64,000 nt of DNA from Actinoplanes lobatus (lineage in GTDB: Bacteria; Actinomycetota; Actinomycetes; Mycobacteriales; Micromonosporaceae): positions 4,469,001-4,533,000 of the forward strand of contig NZ_JACHNC010000001.1 in assembly GCF_014205215.1 (NCBI RefSeq), in the 5' to 3' direction. Below are positions 28,768 through 38,136 of this stretch, piece after piece. Numbering within the stretch: position 1 is the stretch's first letter; each line of letters opens with the position of its first letter. The notes beneath the pieces are model-generated. The model searched no databases, was not told where the DNA came from, and saw only the letters and a program-made list of their open reading frames with translations. The translations under genes were made by a program, and so were the position numbers.

Positions 28768-30279
28768 TCACAGGGTGCCGCTCACGGTGACGAACGAGTG
28801 CGGCGGCAGGTGCGCCCGCAGCCGGCCGCCGGCCACGGACACCCCGTCGTACGGCCGTGGCGCCACCGTCGACGGCGACCGCGGCGTGTTGTGGTCTCCC
28901 GGTGCCGCCGCTGTCAGGATCAGCGCGCCCAGCTCGTGAACAGTGCCTCCGCGCAGGTCGATCTCCACGTCGGCGGGCGAGTCCGCGTCCAGGTTCGACA
29001 ACGAGACCAGCAGCCGCCCGTCCCTGCGGCTGGCCGACATCGAGACGGTGGTCAGCGTCGCGTCGCCGACCGGCCGGGACGGCAGCGGGCCGCGGAGGTC
29101 GACCCGCAGCGACGTCGCGTCCTGGTGGCCGCGGTTCATCCGGAAGACGTGGTAGGTGGGGGTGAGGACCATGGCGTGCGAGTCCGGGTCGGTGAGGATC
29201 ATCGCCTGGAGCACGTTGACCGTCTGCGCGATGTTCGCCATCACGAGCCGGTCGGCGTACCGGTGGAAGACGTCGAAATGGACGCTCGCCACCAGCGCGT
29301 CGCGCAGGGTGTTCTGTTGGTGGAGGAATCCGGGGTTGGTTCCGGGCTCGACGTCGAACCAGGTGCCCCACTCGTCCAGGACCAGGCCCACGTTCCGGTT
29401 CGGGTCGTAGCAGTCCATCACGGCCGCGTGCCCGGCGAGCAGTTCCTCGACACGGGCCGCCGACACCATGGTCCGGTAGTACTCCCCGGTGTCGAAGGCC
29501 GTGGCCGAGCCCTTCTCGTCCCAGCTGGGGCCGGTGATCGTGTAGTAGTGCACGGAGAGGGCGTGGTAGGCAGTGCTGGTGACCCGCCGGCAGCCGAGGT
29601 GCCCGACCTGTTTCATCAGCGTCTCGGTCCATGCGAAGTCGAAGGCGTTCGCCCCGGCGGCGATCTTGTAGAGGTCGTTGCCGCGACAGTAGGTGCCGTA
29701 CCGCAGGGCCTCCGCCGCGTACTGGACGGCGGTCATGTTGCCGCCGCAGCCCCACGCCTCGTTGCCGAGCCCCCAGAACCGCACCTTCCACGGCTGTTCG
29801 CGGCCGTTGGCCTTGCGGAGGCGGGCCATCGGGGAGTCGCCGTCGCGGGTCAGGTAGTCGACCCACTCGCTCATCTCCCGGACGGTCCCGGACCCGACGT
29901 TGCCGCTGATGTACGGCTCCGCGCCGAGCAGCTCGCACAGGGCCATGAACTCGTGGGTGCCGAAGTGGTTGTTCTCCTCGACGCCACCCCAGTGCGTGTT
30001 GACCATCGTGGGACGCCCGGGGCGGGGCCCGATCCCGTCGCGCCAGTGGTACTCGTCGGCGAAACAGCCGCCCGGCCAGCGCAGATTCGGGATGTCCAGC
30101 TCCCGTAACGCCTCGACGACGTCGAGCCGGATGCCGCCCTCGTTCGGAACGCTGGAGTCCTCACCGACGTAGAACCCGCCGTAGACGCAGCGGCCCAGAT
30201 GTTCGGCGAAGTGCCCGTACACATGTCGGTTGATCTTCGGGCCGTCGAGGTCCACGTTGATGACGGCTTCGATGGTCAT
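28768..30279 (-). CDS. Intracellular GH51 alpha-L-arabinofuranosidase
   Basis: 503 residues without signal peptide. Full-length GH51: a (beta/alpha)8 barrel followed by a C-terminal beta domain. GLGNEAWG puts the acid/base at Glu174 and LDEWGTW the nucleophile at Glu303; [15 protein letters not shown] and RWPGGCF are further family marks. It removes arabinose side chains from arabino- or arabinoxylo-oligosaccharides inside the cell. Divergent from the sugar ABC transporter and GH120 gene, with a CGAAA-N-TTCCG site just upstream, so co-regulation is likely. Confidence 0.95.
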   Translation of the reverse strand: MTIEAVINVDLDGPKINRHVYGHFAEHLGRCVYGGFYVGEDSSVPNEGGIRLDVVEALRELDIPNLRWPGGCFADEYHWRDGIGPRPGRPTMVNTHWGGVEENNHFGTHEFMALCELLGAEPYISGNVGSGTVREMSEWVDYLTRDGDSPMARLRKANGREQPWKVRFWGLGNEAWGCGGNMTAVQYAAEALRYGTYCRGNDLYKIAAGANAFDFAWTETLMKQVGHLGCRRVTSTAYHALSVHYYTITGPSWDEKGSATAFDTGEYYRTMVSAARVEELLAGHAAVMDCYDPNRNVGLVLDEWGTWFDVEPGTNPGFLHQQNTLRDALVASVHFDVFHRYADRLVMANIAQTVNVLQAMILTDPDSHAMVLTPTYHVFRMNRGHQDATSLRVDLRGPLPSRPVGDATLTTVSMSASRRDGRLLVSLSNLDADSPADVEIDLRGGTVHELGALILTAAAPGDHNTPRSPSTVAPRPYDGVSVAGGRLRAHLPPHSFVTVSGTL

Positions 30280-30333
30280 GCGCTGCCCTCCGCGAGAGTG
30301 GCCCTCAGCTTAGGCCGTTTCCTTCGGAAGTCC

Positions 30334-30347
30334 AGCGAAAGTTCCGT
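30334..30347 (-). promoter_or_regulatory. BxlR-like operator upstream of GH51
   Basis: AGCGAAAGTTCCGT holds a CGAAA-G-TTCCG core (30336-30346), one change from the CGAA-N-TTCG pattern reported for the BxlR xylobiose repressor. It lies 55-65 bp before the GH51 start. Confidence 0.5.
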
Positions 30348-30435
30348 GGGCTTCCATCCTCTCGTGCGCCATATTTGAGGCGGTAATCAGTTGATTGCCG
30401 TTACGTACGTGTGACATCGGGTCACGCCGAACGCC

Positions 30436-30500
30436 TTGACAGGGCTCAGCTCTCTTCTTAACTTTGGCGGCATCTTCCGGAATTTCTCCGAAACTTTCGG
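30436..30500 (+). promoter_or_regulatory. Promoter and operator of the sugar ABC-GH120 operon
   Basis: TTGACA (30436-30441), 17 bp, TAACTT (30459-30464) is one of the best promoter matches in the window. CCGAAACTTTCGG (30488-30500), a perfect palindrome around one base and of the CGAA-N-TTCG type, lies about 24 bp downstream of the -10, in the 5' leader, where a bound repressor would block transcription. The LacI gene itself is not nearby. Confidence 0.75.
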
Positions 30501-30520
30501 TCGCGAGAGACGAGGCTTTC

Positions 30521-31810
30521 ATGACACATAAGAGGACCCTCGCGGTGGCTGCCGCGGTAGCACTGGCCGCCATGGGGCTGACCGCATGCACCGGCGACGA
30601 CGACGGCGGCCCGGACTCGGGCGGTAACGTCACGATGGACTTCTGGCACAACGCCACGACCGGTCCGGGCAAGGCCTTCTGGGACAAGACGGTGGCCGAC
30701 TTCCAGACCGCCCACCCGACCGTCAAGATCAAGATTCAGCAGGTGCAGAACGAGGACCTGGACGGCAAGCTCCAGACCGCGCTGAACTCCGGCTCGGCGC
30801 CCGACATCTTCCTCCAGCGTGGCGGCGGCAAGATGGCCGCGATGGTGGAGGCGGGACAGCTCAAGGACATCACCGCCGACATCACCGCCGAGACCAAGGC
30901 GGCGGTCGGCGAGGCGGCCCTGAAGACCGGGCAGGTCGACGGCAAGGCGTACGCCGTACCGGTCTCGATCCTGCCGGGGGGTCTCTGGTACAGCAAGGAC
31001 GTCTTCCAGAAGGCGGGAGTCACCACCCCGCCGACCACACTCGACGAGCTCAACCAGGCTGTCACCAAGCTCAAGGCCAACGGCACGCCGATCGCCCTCG
31101 GCGCCAAGGACGCCTGGCCGGCCGCCCACTGGTACTACTTCTTCGCGCTGCGCGCCTGCACGCCGGCCGCGCTCGACGCCGCCGCCAAGGACAAGAACTT
31201 CGGCGACCCCTGCTGGACCACGGCCGGCGAGAACCTCAAGGCGTTCGCCGACACCAAACCGTTCAACGAGGGCTTCCTGACCACCTCCGCCCAGCAGGGC
31301 GCGGGCAGCTCGGCCGGCCTGGTCGCCAACTACAAGGCCAGCATGGAGCTGATGGGCGCGTGGGACCCGGGCGTGATCGCCTCCCTCACCAAGGACACCA
31401 AGCCGCTGCCCGACCTCGGCTACTTCCCGTTCCCGGCGGTCCCCGGCGGCCAGGGCGACCCGGCCGCGATCATGGGCGGTACCGACGGCTACTCGTGCTC
31501 GGCCGACGCGCCGAAGGAGTGCTCCGACTTCCTCAACTACATCCTCACCAAGGACGTGCAGGAGGGCTACTACAAGGCCTTCAACGCGCTGCCGGTCAGC
31601 AAGGACGCCCAGGGCGCGGTCACCGAGGACTACCTCAAGGCGGTTCTCGACGCCTACAACAAGGCGCCGTACGTCTCGCAGTGGCTCGACACCATCTACG
31701 GCCAGAACGTGGGCAACGCCCTGAACGTCGGCGTCGTGAACCTGCTCGCCGGCAAGGGTGACGTCGCCGGGATCATCCAGGCCGTGAACGACGCGGCCAA
31801 GAAGGGCTGA
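30521..31810 (+). CDS. Sugar ABC transporter substrate-binding lipoprotein (BxlE-like)
   Basis: 429 residues. Type II signal with lipobox LTAC, lipid on Cys23. The mature protein is a cluster B (MalE-type) binding protein: VTMDFWHNATTGPGK at the start, the APDIFLQRGGG hinge strand, ILPGGLWYSKDVFQKAG, and GTDGYSCSADAPKE. First gene of a four-gene operon with two permeases and a GH120 beta-xylosidase, so xylobiose or arabinoxylo-oligosaccharide is the expected ligand. GACGAGG precedes the ATG. Confidence 0.92.
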   Translation: MTHKRTLAVAAAVALAAMGLTACTGDDDGGPDSGGNVTMDFWHNATTGPGKAFWDKTVADFQTAHPTVKIKIQQVQNEDLDGKLQTALNSGSAPDIFLQRGGGKMAAMVEAGQLKDITADITAETKAAVGEAALKTGQVDGKAYAVPVSILPGGLWYSKDVFQKAGVTTPPTTLDELNQAVTKLKANGTPIALGAKDAWPAAHWYYFFALRACTPAALDAAAKDKNFGDPCWTTAGENLKAFADTKPFNEGFLTTSAQQGAGSSAGLVANYKASMELMGAWDPGVIASLTKDTKPLPDLGYFPFPAVPGGQGDPAAIMGGTDGYSCSADAPKECSDFLNYILTKDVQEGYYKAFNALPVSKDAQGAVTEDYLKAVLDAYNKAPYVSQWLDTIYGQNVGNALNVGVVNLLAGKGDVAGIIQAVNDAAKKG

Positions 31811-31812
31811 TA

Positions 31813-32799
31813 GTGGCCGGCAGCTTCACAGTCGCCGACCGGGTCCGCGACGGGGGCGGCGTAAAGCCGGCGCCCCCGTCGCGGCCCCGCCGGCGCGGCA
31901 TCGGCTGGGCCCAGCGACTCGAGATCGCGGTGCTCTCCGGCCCCGCGATCCTCATGTTCGCCGGCTTCGTCATCTTCCCGGTGCTGATGGCCGCCTACTA
32001 CGGCTTCTACCGGTGGAAGGGCTTCGGGCCGCCGACCGACTTCGTCGGCCTCGACAACTACAAGACCATCCTCCAGGACACCGCGTTCCACGAGGCGCTG
32101 TTGCACAACGGCCAGATCGTCGTGCTGTCGCTGCTGTTCCAGGGCCCGATCGCCCTCGGCCTCGCCCTGCTGCTCAACCACCGGATGCGCGGCCAGTCGA
32201 TCATCCGGGTGCTGATCTTCGTTCCGTACGTCATCTCCGAGGTCATCGTCGGGACAGCCTGGAGTCTCATGCTCCAGACCAACGGCGCGGTCAACGACGT
32301 CCTGCGGTCGATCGGTCTCGGCTGGCTGGCCGAGGACTGGCTCGCGAATCCGGACCTCGCCCTCTGGACCCTGATACTCATCCTCACCTGGAAGTACATC
32401 GGGTTCGCGGTGATCCTGTTCCTGGCCGGCATGCAGAACATCCCGGAGGAACTGTCCGAGGCGGCCGCGGTCGACGGGGCCACCTACTGGCAGACCCAGT
32501 GGCGGGTCACCCTGCCGTTGCTCGGCCCGACCATCCGGATCTGGGCGTTCCTGTCGATCATCGGCGCGTTGCAGCTGTTCGACCTCGTCTACATCATCTG
32601 GGGCCAGTACGTCGCGTCGACCGCCGGCACCTCGACGATGGCGACGTACATGGTCACCGAGGGCCGCAACGCCGGCAACTACGGGTACGGCAACGCCGTG
32701 GCCGTGGTCCTCTTCCTCATCTCGATGCTCATCGCCCTCGTCTACCAGCGTTTCGTTCTGCGCCGGGACACCGAGGGCGCGCTCACCGGAGGGCAGTAG
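31813..32799 (+). CDS. Sugar ABC transporter permease (BxlF-like)
   Basis: 328 residues, GTG start 2 bp after the preceding stop. Six membrane helices after a basic 35-residue cytoplasmic start. The EAA loop near residue 220 reads ELSEAAAVDGATYWQTQW, which contacts the ATPase. MalF/UgpA-like group. Couples with the next gene as a heterodimer. Confidence 0.93.
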   Translation: MAGSFTVADRVRDGGGVKPAPPSRPRRRGIGWAQRLEIAVLSGPAILMFAGFVIFPVLMAAYYGFYRWKGFGPPTDFVGLDNYKTILQDTAFHEALLHNGQIVVLSLLFQGPIALGLALLLNHRMRGQSIIRVLIFVPYVISEVIVGTAWSLMLQTNGAVNDVLRSIGLGWLAEDWLANPDLALWTLILILTWKYIGFAVILFLAGMQNIPEELSEAAAVDGATYWQTQWRVTLPLLGPTIRIWAFLSIIGALQLFDLVYIIWGQYVASTAGTSTMATYMVTEGRNAGNYGYGNAVAVVLFLISMLIALVYQRFVLRRDTEGALTGGQ

Positions 32800-32802
32800 G
32801 AA

Positions 32803-33627
32803 ATGACAAACTCCCGGCAGGGCAATCCGGTCGTCTACGTCGGCGCCCTGATGCTCATCGGGCTCATGCTCGGACCCGTCCTCTACATCATCGTCGGCGG
32901 CTTCCGTACCAACTCGCAGATCACCACCGACCCGGCGGGCCTGCCCGACCCGTGGGTGTTCAGCAACTACACCGACGTGCTGGCCGGCGAGACCTTCTGG
33001 CGCCAGGTCGGCAACTCGACGATCGCGGCCGTGGTCACCACCATCGGCGTCGTCGGGCTGGGGGTGATGGCGAGCTACGTGCTGGCCCGCTACCGGTTCC
33101 GCGGCCGGGGAGCGATGTACGCCCTGTTCGCCGCGGGTCTCATGTTCCCCGCGACGGTCGCCATCACGCCGCTCTACATCCTGGTCAAGAATCTGGGCCT
33201 GGTGAACACGCTGCCCGGCGTGATCCTCCCGCAGATCGCCTTCGGGCTGCCCACCACCATCATCATCCTGGTCCCGTTCCTGCGGGCGATCCCCCGGGAG
33301 ATCGAGGAGGCCGCCGCCATCGACCGGTGCAGCCGGCTCGGCTTCTTCTGGCGGATGGTCCTGCCGCTGTCGGTGCCGGGCCTGATCACCACCGGCATCC
33401 TCGCGTTCGTGAACAGCTGGAACAGCTACCTGCTGCCGCTGTTCATCCTCAACGATCAGGAGACCTTCACCCTGCCCCTGGGCGTACAGGCGTTCGCGTC
33501 GGAATATTCGGTCGACACGGCCAAGGTTCTCGCGTTCACCTCGTTGTCGATGATTCCGGCCCTGGTGTTCTTCAGCCTGTTCGAACGCCGCATCGTCGGC
33601 GGTCTCACCGGTGCGGTCAAGGGATGA
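32803..33627 (+). CDS. Sugar ABC transporter permease (BxlG-like)
   Basis: 274 residues, six helices, MalG-like. The EAA motif reads EIEEAAAIDRCSRLGFFW near residue 167. The start is 3 bp after the upstream stop, with GGAGGGCAG as ribosome site. No ATPase gene is present in the operon; in actinomycetes this job is usually done by the shared ATPase MsiK encoded elsewhere. Confidence 0.93.
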   Translation: MTNSRQGNPVVYVGALMLIGLMLGPVLYIIVGGFRTNSQITTDPAGLPDPWVFSNYTDVLAGETFWRQVGNSTIAAVVTTIGVVGLGVMASYVLARYRFRGRGAMYALFAAGLMFPATVAITPLYILVKNLGLVNTLPGVILPQIAFGLPTTIIILVPFLRAIPREIEEAAAIDRCSRLGFFWRMVLPLSVPGLITTGILAFVNSWNSYLLPLFILNDQETFTLPLGVQAFASEYSVDTAKVLAFTSLSMIPALVFFSLFERRIVGGLTGAVKG

Positions 33628-33661
33628 GCCGGCCCAACGTGACGACAGAAAGGCAACCGAC

Positions 33662-35626
33662 ATGACATCGCTGCACGTGGCCACCACCGGATCCGACGAC
33701 GGCGACGGTACGGAAGGGCGGCCGTTCCGGACCATCAACCGGGCCGCCGCCCTGGCCCGGCCCGGCGACACCGTGATCGTGCACGCCGGTGAGTACCGCG
33801 AGTGGGTCACCCCTCGGCGGGGCGGCCTCAGCGACAGCCGCCGCATCACCTATCAGGTAGCCGACGGCGAGCACGTCGTCATCAAGGGTTCGGAGCGGGT
33901 CACCGGCTGGGAGAACGACGGCGGGACGGTGTGGCGGGCGAGCGTGCCCAACACGCTTTTCGGTGACTTCAATCCGTACGCCGAGGAGCTCGCCGGCGAC
34001 TGGGTGGTGCACGCCGGCAAGGAGCCCCGCAAGCACCTGGGCGACGTCTACCTCAACGGCCTCAGCTTCTACGAGGCCGGTTCCCGCGCCGAGGTGTCCG
34101 CTCCGGAGAAGCGCATCGACATGATCGACAACTGGACCGGTGTCACCGACGCCGTCCGCGACCCGGAGCAGACCCTGCTGGTCTGGTACGCGGAGGTCGG
34201 TGCCGAGGCGACGACGATCTGGGCGAACTTCCAGGGCGCCGACCCGAACACCGAGCTGGTCGAGATCAACGTACGCCGGTCGGTGTTCTATCCGTTGGTG
34301 CCGCACCTGGACTACATCACCGTGCGTGGTTTCGAGTTGGCGCAGGCGGCGACCCCGTGGACGCCGCCGACCGCCGACCAGCCGGGGCTGATCGGCCCGA
34401 ACTGGGCCAAGGGCTGGATCATCGAGGACAACGTCATCCACGACGCGAAGTGCTCGGCGATCTCGATCGGCAAGGAGGCGTCGACCGGCCACAACTGGGC
34501 CACCGAACGCGGTGACAAGCCCGGCTACCAGTACCAGCTGGAGGCGGTGTTCTCGGCGCGGCAGATCGGCTGGGACCGAGAGCACATCGGGTCGCACGTG
34601 ATCCGCCGCAACCACATCTACGACTGCGGGCAGAACGGCATCGTCGGTCACCTGGGCTGCGTGTTCTCCACCATCGAGGACAATCACATCCACCACATCG
34701 CGATCAGGCGTGAGTTCTACGGCTACGAGATCGGCGGCATCAAACTGCACGCCGCCATCGACGTGGAGATCCGCCACAACCGGATCCACGACTGCTCGCT
34801 CGGCACCTGGCTGGACTGGCAGACCCAGGGCACCCGGGTCTCGCGCAACGTCTACCACGACAACAACCGGGACCTGTTCATCGAGGTCAGCCACGGGCCG
34901 TACCTGGTCGACCACAACATCCTGGCGTCACCCGCGTCGCTGGAGCTGTGGAGCCAGGGCGGGGCGTTCGTCAACAACCTGCTCTGCGGCACGGTGTGGG
35001 CCGAGCCGGTGATGGACCGGGCCACGCCGTACCACCGCCCGCACAGCACCCAGGTGGCCGGCTACGCGTTCATCGTCGGCGGCGACGACCGGTGGATCGG
35101 CAATCTGTTCGTCGGCGGCGACCGGGACACGGCCTACGGGGCCATGCCCGAAGGCATGTCCCCGGCCTTCGCCGGCACCGCAGGCTACGACGCCTACCCG
35201 GCGTCGTTCGCGGAGTACCTCCAGCGCATCGACGAGCAGCCGCAAGGTGACCACCAGAAATTCCTCAACGTCAAACAGGCCGTGTACGCCCGGAGCAACG
35301 TCTACGCCGCCGGCGCCCGCCCGTTCGCCGGGGAACGCGACCCGGTGACCCTGGGCGGCGCGTCCGCCAGGGTCGTCACCGAAGGCGACGAGGTCTACCT
35401 GGTGACCGACCTGCCGGACGGCTTCGACGGTGCCGGCCTCGCCCCGATCGGCGGCCGCGACCTGGAGCGGGTCCGGTTCGCCGACGCCGAGTTCGAGGAG
35501 CGTGACGGCAGCCCCGCCGTCATCGACACCGACCTGACCGGCCTGCACAAGGAGCAGGGCCGGACGTACGCGGCGGGCCCGCTCGCCGACCTCACCGCGG
35601 GAAGCGGCCGCCTGCGCGTCTGGTGA
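33662..35626 (+). CDS. Intracellular GH120 beta-xylosidase
   Basis: 654 residues without signal peptide. The whole protein is a right-handed parallel beta-helix with close resemblance to the Thermoanaerobacterium GH120 enzyme XylC: VATTGSDDGDGT, the AGEYREWVTPRRGGLSD loop, ATPWTPPTADQPGLIGPNW, IHDAKCSAISIGKEA. The catalytic pair aligns as Asp385 in TWLDWQTQGT and Glu408 in LFIEVSHGPYLVDHN, each offset by three from Asp382 and Glu405 of that enzyme. It releases xylose from imported xylo-oligosaccharides. It is 34 bp after the permease gene and ends the operon, replacing the GH3 BxlA enzyme seen in Streptomyces clusters. Confidence 0.93.
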   Translation: MTSLHVATTGSDDGDGTEGRPFRTINRAAALARPGDTVIVHAGEYREWVTPRRGGLSDSRRITYQVADGEHVVIKGSERVTGWENDGGTVWRASVPNTLFGDFNPYAEELAGDWVVHAGKEPRKHLGDVYLNGLSFYEAGSRAEVSAPEKRIDMIDNWTGVTDAVRDPEQTLLVWYAEVGAEATTIWANFQGADPNTELVEINVRRSVFYPLVPHLDYITVRGFELAQAATPWTPPTADQPGLIGPNWAKGWIIEDNVIHDAKCSAISIGKEASTGHNWATERGDKPGYQYQLEAVFSARQIGWDREHIGSHVIRRNHIYDCGQNGIVGHLGCVFSTIEDNHIHHIAIRREFYGYEIGGIKLHAAIDVEIRHNRIHDCSLGTWLDWQTQGTRVSRNVYHDNNRDLFIEVSHGPYLVDHNILASPASLELWSQGGAFVNNLLCGTVWAEPVMDRATPYHRPHSTQVAGYAFIVGGDDRWIGNLFVGGDRDTAYGAMPEGMSPAFAGTAGYDAYPASFAEYLQRIDEQPQGDHQKFLNVKQAVYARSNVYAAGARPFAGERDPVTLGGASARVVTEGDEVYLVTDLPDGFDGAGLAPIGGRDLERVRFADAEFEERDGSPAVIDTDLTGLHKEQGRTYAAGPLADLTAGSGRLRVW

Positions 35627-35647
35627 CGATCACACACCGCCCGCGCG

Positions 35648-35697
35648 GAGCTGGGCCGGCATCGAGAAACTCGGGGTTCTCGATGCCGGCCCAGCTC
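35648..35697 (+). terminator. Strong terminator after GH120 gene
   Basis: Perfect 21-bp stem (35648-35668 with 35677-35697), 8-nt loop, about 20 bp after the stop. The U-run is weak, as usual in this GC range. Confidence 0.85.
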
Positions 35698-35788
35698 GCG
35701 TGATGCTCTGTTACCGACGGGTCACCACGGCATCCGTCCTCTGTGTATTCTCCGTGATCAATGTGCCATCGAGACGGGGGTCTGGGCG

Positions 35789-36601
35789 GTGAGCGGAGAT
35801 CAAGAATGGCCTGACGTGGGAATTCTCGGACCGGTCGAGGTCCTGAGGCCGAACGGGGTGAAGGTCGACCTCCAGTTGCAGTGCCGCAAGGTGCTCGCGC
35901 TGCTGGTCGTGGCGGCCGGGCGGCCGGTGTCCACCGGCCAGCTCGTCCGATCGATATGGGGCGATGTCCAGCCGTCCCACGCGCCGCAGATGGTGCGCTC
36001 GCACATCCGGGTGCTGCGCGGCGCTCTGCGGCACGAGACCGAGCGGACCCTGCCGACGAGCGCGGCGGGCTACCGGATCGCACCGGACCGCTGCGCCGTC
36101 GACGCCTACCGGTTCCGCGAGCTGCTGGACGAGGCACGGCGCCGGTGGCCACGGGATTCCGCCGGCGCCGCCCGGACCGCCCGCGCGGCGCTCGATCTGT
36201 GGCGCGGCGCCGACGCCATGCCGGACGTGGCGGACGTGCATTCGCTGCGCGCCGAGGCCGCCTATCTGGAGGAGTTGCGCTTCCAGGCGGAGGAGACGCT
36301 GGTGCTGGCCAGCCTGGAGTCGGGGCAGATCGAGTTCGCCCTGCCCCGGGCCCGGCGGCTGGCCGAGCTCCATCCGAACCGCGAACGGTTCTGGTTGCAG
36401 CTCATGGTCGCCGAGGCGCTCAGCGGGCGGCTGGTGGAAGCCACCTCCATCACGTTCCGGCAGGCCCGCCACCATCTCGTGAAGGAGACCGGCCTGCACG
36501 CGCCGGGCCTCGAACGGCTCCAGCGGGAACTGCTCCGGGGCGGCCGGTCGACCGAACAGCTCCTGAACTTGATCACCCAGCGCCCGCGCAGTGTCGCCTG
36601 A
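35789..36601 (+). CDS. SARP-type transcriptional activator
   Basis: 270 residues. An OmpR-like winged helix (about 8-100) with GPVEVLRPNGVKVDL and RKVLALLVVAAGRPVST is followed by a BTAD domain (about 105-250) with DAYRFRELLDEA and RLAELHPNRERFWLQLM. No NB-ARC or TPR extension, so it is a small SARP like ActII-ORF4. These activate adjacent secondary metabolite or secretion operons by binding direct heptamer repeats. The nearest same-strand targets are the secreted protein, lipoprotein and ABC set up to 41198. GTG start. Confidence 0.9.
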   Translation: MSGDQEWPDVGILGPVEVLRPNGVKVDLQLQCRKVLALLVVAAGRPVSTGQLVRSIWGDVQPSHAPQMVRSHIRVLRGALRHETERTLPTSAAGYRIAPDRCAVDAYRFRELLDEARRRWPRDSAGAARTARAALDLWRGADAMPDVADVHSLRAEAAYLEELRFQAEETLVLASLESGQIEFALPRARRLAELHPNRERFWLQLMVAEALSGRLVEATSITFRQARHHLVKETGLHAPGLERLQRELLRGGRSTEQLLNLITQRPRSVA

Positions 36602-36697
36602 CGTTACTTATGCCCGGCTTGCCTCCCAACCTACGGGGCGGTCCGAGGCTCATGGGAAGGCGGAGCGACCCCGCTCCGCACGGGGAAGGGAGACAGG

Positions 36698-37120
36698 TTG
36701 TCTCAGACCAGTTCGACCGCGCGCCTGGTGCGCGCGGTAGCCGTCACCGGCTTGGCGTCCAGTGCCGCCCTGTTCGCGACGTCGACGCCGGCGTCCGCGA
36801 ACACCAACTTCAACGGCACCTGCGAGTCCTCCGAGTCCTGCATCTGGCAGGGCGACATCTGGGAGACCGCCGGCTGGGACTACGAGGGCACCGACACGGA
36901 CCTCCGAAACAACTACTACCCGCGCACCGGAGCGGTGGTCAACGACAACAGCCGAGGGCTCACGACCATGGGCACCTCGTGTACCGCCGTCTGGGGCAAC
37001 AACCCCGGCACCATCGCCAACAGCACCAAGGTCGTCAGGATCACCCCCGGCTCCCCGGGGCGGAGCCTGATCGGCACCACCTACGACAGGGTCATGTCCA
37101 CGCACACGTGGGCGTGCTGA
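36698..37120 (+). CDS. Small secreted Cys-rich protein, I36-like
   Basis: 140 residues from a TTG start with GGGAAGGGAG upstream. A Sec signal (1-34, cleavage at ASA-N) precedes a domain with four Cys. CESSESCIWQGDIWETAGWDY followed by TGAVVNDNSRGLTTMGTSC resembles secreted peptidase-inhibitor family I36 (SMPI-like) sequences, which have Cys-x(5-6)-C-L/I-W at this place and a VVND(N) turn. The relationship is by eye. The position between SARP and ABC genes leaves open whether it is cargo of, or substrate for, the neighbouring system. Confidence 0.7.
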   Translation: MSQTSSTARLVRAVAVTGLASSAALFATSTPASANTNFNGTCESSESCIWQGDIWETAGWDYEGTDTDLRNNYYPRTGAVVNDNSRGLTTMGTSCTAVWGNNPGTIANSTKVVRITPGSPGRSLIGTTYDRVMSTHTWAC

Positions 37121-37221
37121 TCGCGGCACCTGAACGGTGACGAAGCCGGCGGGACGGCATGCGGGTCGTCTCGCCGGCGACCAGGGTGTGACAGAACGAG
37201 AGCCGACGATGGAGCGTACCG

Positions 37222-38136
37222 ATGAAATGTGTTGTCGCCGTGGCCGTGCTCGCGGTCGGCGCCCTGGCGATGGCCGGTTGCGCCGGTGACGAAGGGGGCC
37301 AGGGCGGGTCGCCGGCGTCCGCCGCCTCGCTCCCGCCGCCCCCGGTGACCGCCACGCCGTCGGTGTCGAACCTGAACGACGTGAAGCTGCCGCTGGACCG
37401 CTACACCACCACGATCGACCAGTTGATCGACCTCGACTACGCCTCCAAGGCGGTGGCCGCCGACTGCATGAAACGGTTCGGCATCACCTGGAGGTTCGGT
37501 GAGCGCGCCGAGCTCAACGCGCTGCGGGACCGGACGAACCGCCTGGGCCTGATCGACGAGGCGGTGGCGAAGCGGGCCGGCTACCACGCCGATCCGGAGC
37601 ACGCCGACGACTACACGCAGACCGACCGTGACCGTACGACGCTCACCGACGACCAGGCCCTGGTCCTGCTGGGCACCACACCGGGGAGGAAGGCGCCGGA
37701 CGGCGTACCGGAAGGGGGTTGTCTCGGTGAAGGTCACCGTAGGATCGCCTGGAACCTCGACGAGGACGCCTGGCTCGAGGACCTGACGAACGAGGCGGCC
37801 GGGCGCACCTTCGCCGACGATCGCGCGCTCAGGATCGCCGCCGACTGGAGCGCCTGCATGAAGGCGTCCGGCTACCGCTACGCCAAGCCGGACGACGCGA
37901 ACAACGACGCGCGCTGGTGGAAGAACGAGAAGGCGGCCGCCTCCAAAATCGAGATCAACACCGCTGTCGCGGACGTGCGCTGCAAGCGCAAGGTCGGCTA
38001 CCTCGATCAGATGACCTCGATCCTGAGCGCCTACCAGCAGCAGATCGTGGAGGTCAACGCGGAGCGGCTGGAGACCGCACACCAGCACACCCAGGACGCG
38101 CTGAAGAACGCGGCGACGGTGCTGAGTGGACGGTAG
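37222..38136 (+). CDS. Lipoprotein of unknown function, first of ABC-adaptor set
   Basis: 304 residues. Lipobox LAMAGC with Cys20, a Gly/Ala/Ser/Pro linker (21-52), then a mainly helical domain. It has Cys in AADCMKRFGI, EGGCLGEGHR, SACMKASGYR and VRCKRKVGY, the last three possibly in disulfides. This SACMKASGY/ADVRCK pattern is common in uncharacterised actinobacterial lipoproteins next to MacB-like ABC operons. Its stop overlaps the next start by 11 bp, so it is translationally coupled to the adaptor. Role in the complex is unproven. Confidence 0.78.
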   Translation: MKCVVAVAVLAVGALAMAGCAGDEGGQGGSPASAASLPPPPVTATPSVSNLNDVKLPLDRYTTTIDQLIDLDYASKAVAADCMKRFGITWRFGERAELNALRDRTNRLGLIDEAVAKRAGYHADPEHADDYTQTDRDRTTLTDDQALVLLGTTPGRKAPDGVPEGGCLGEGHRRIAWNLDEDAWLEDLTNEAAGRTFADDRALRIAADWSACMKASGYRYAKPDDANNDARWWKNEKAAASKIEINTAVADVRCKRKVGYLDQMTSILSAYQQQIVEVNAERLETAHQHTQDALKNAATVLSGR

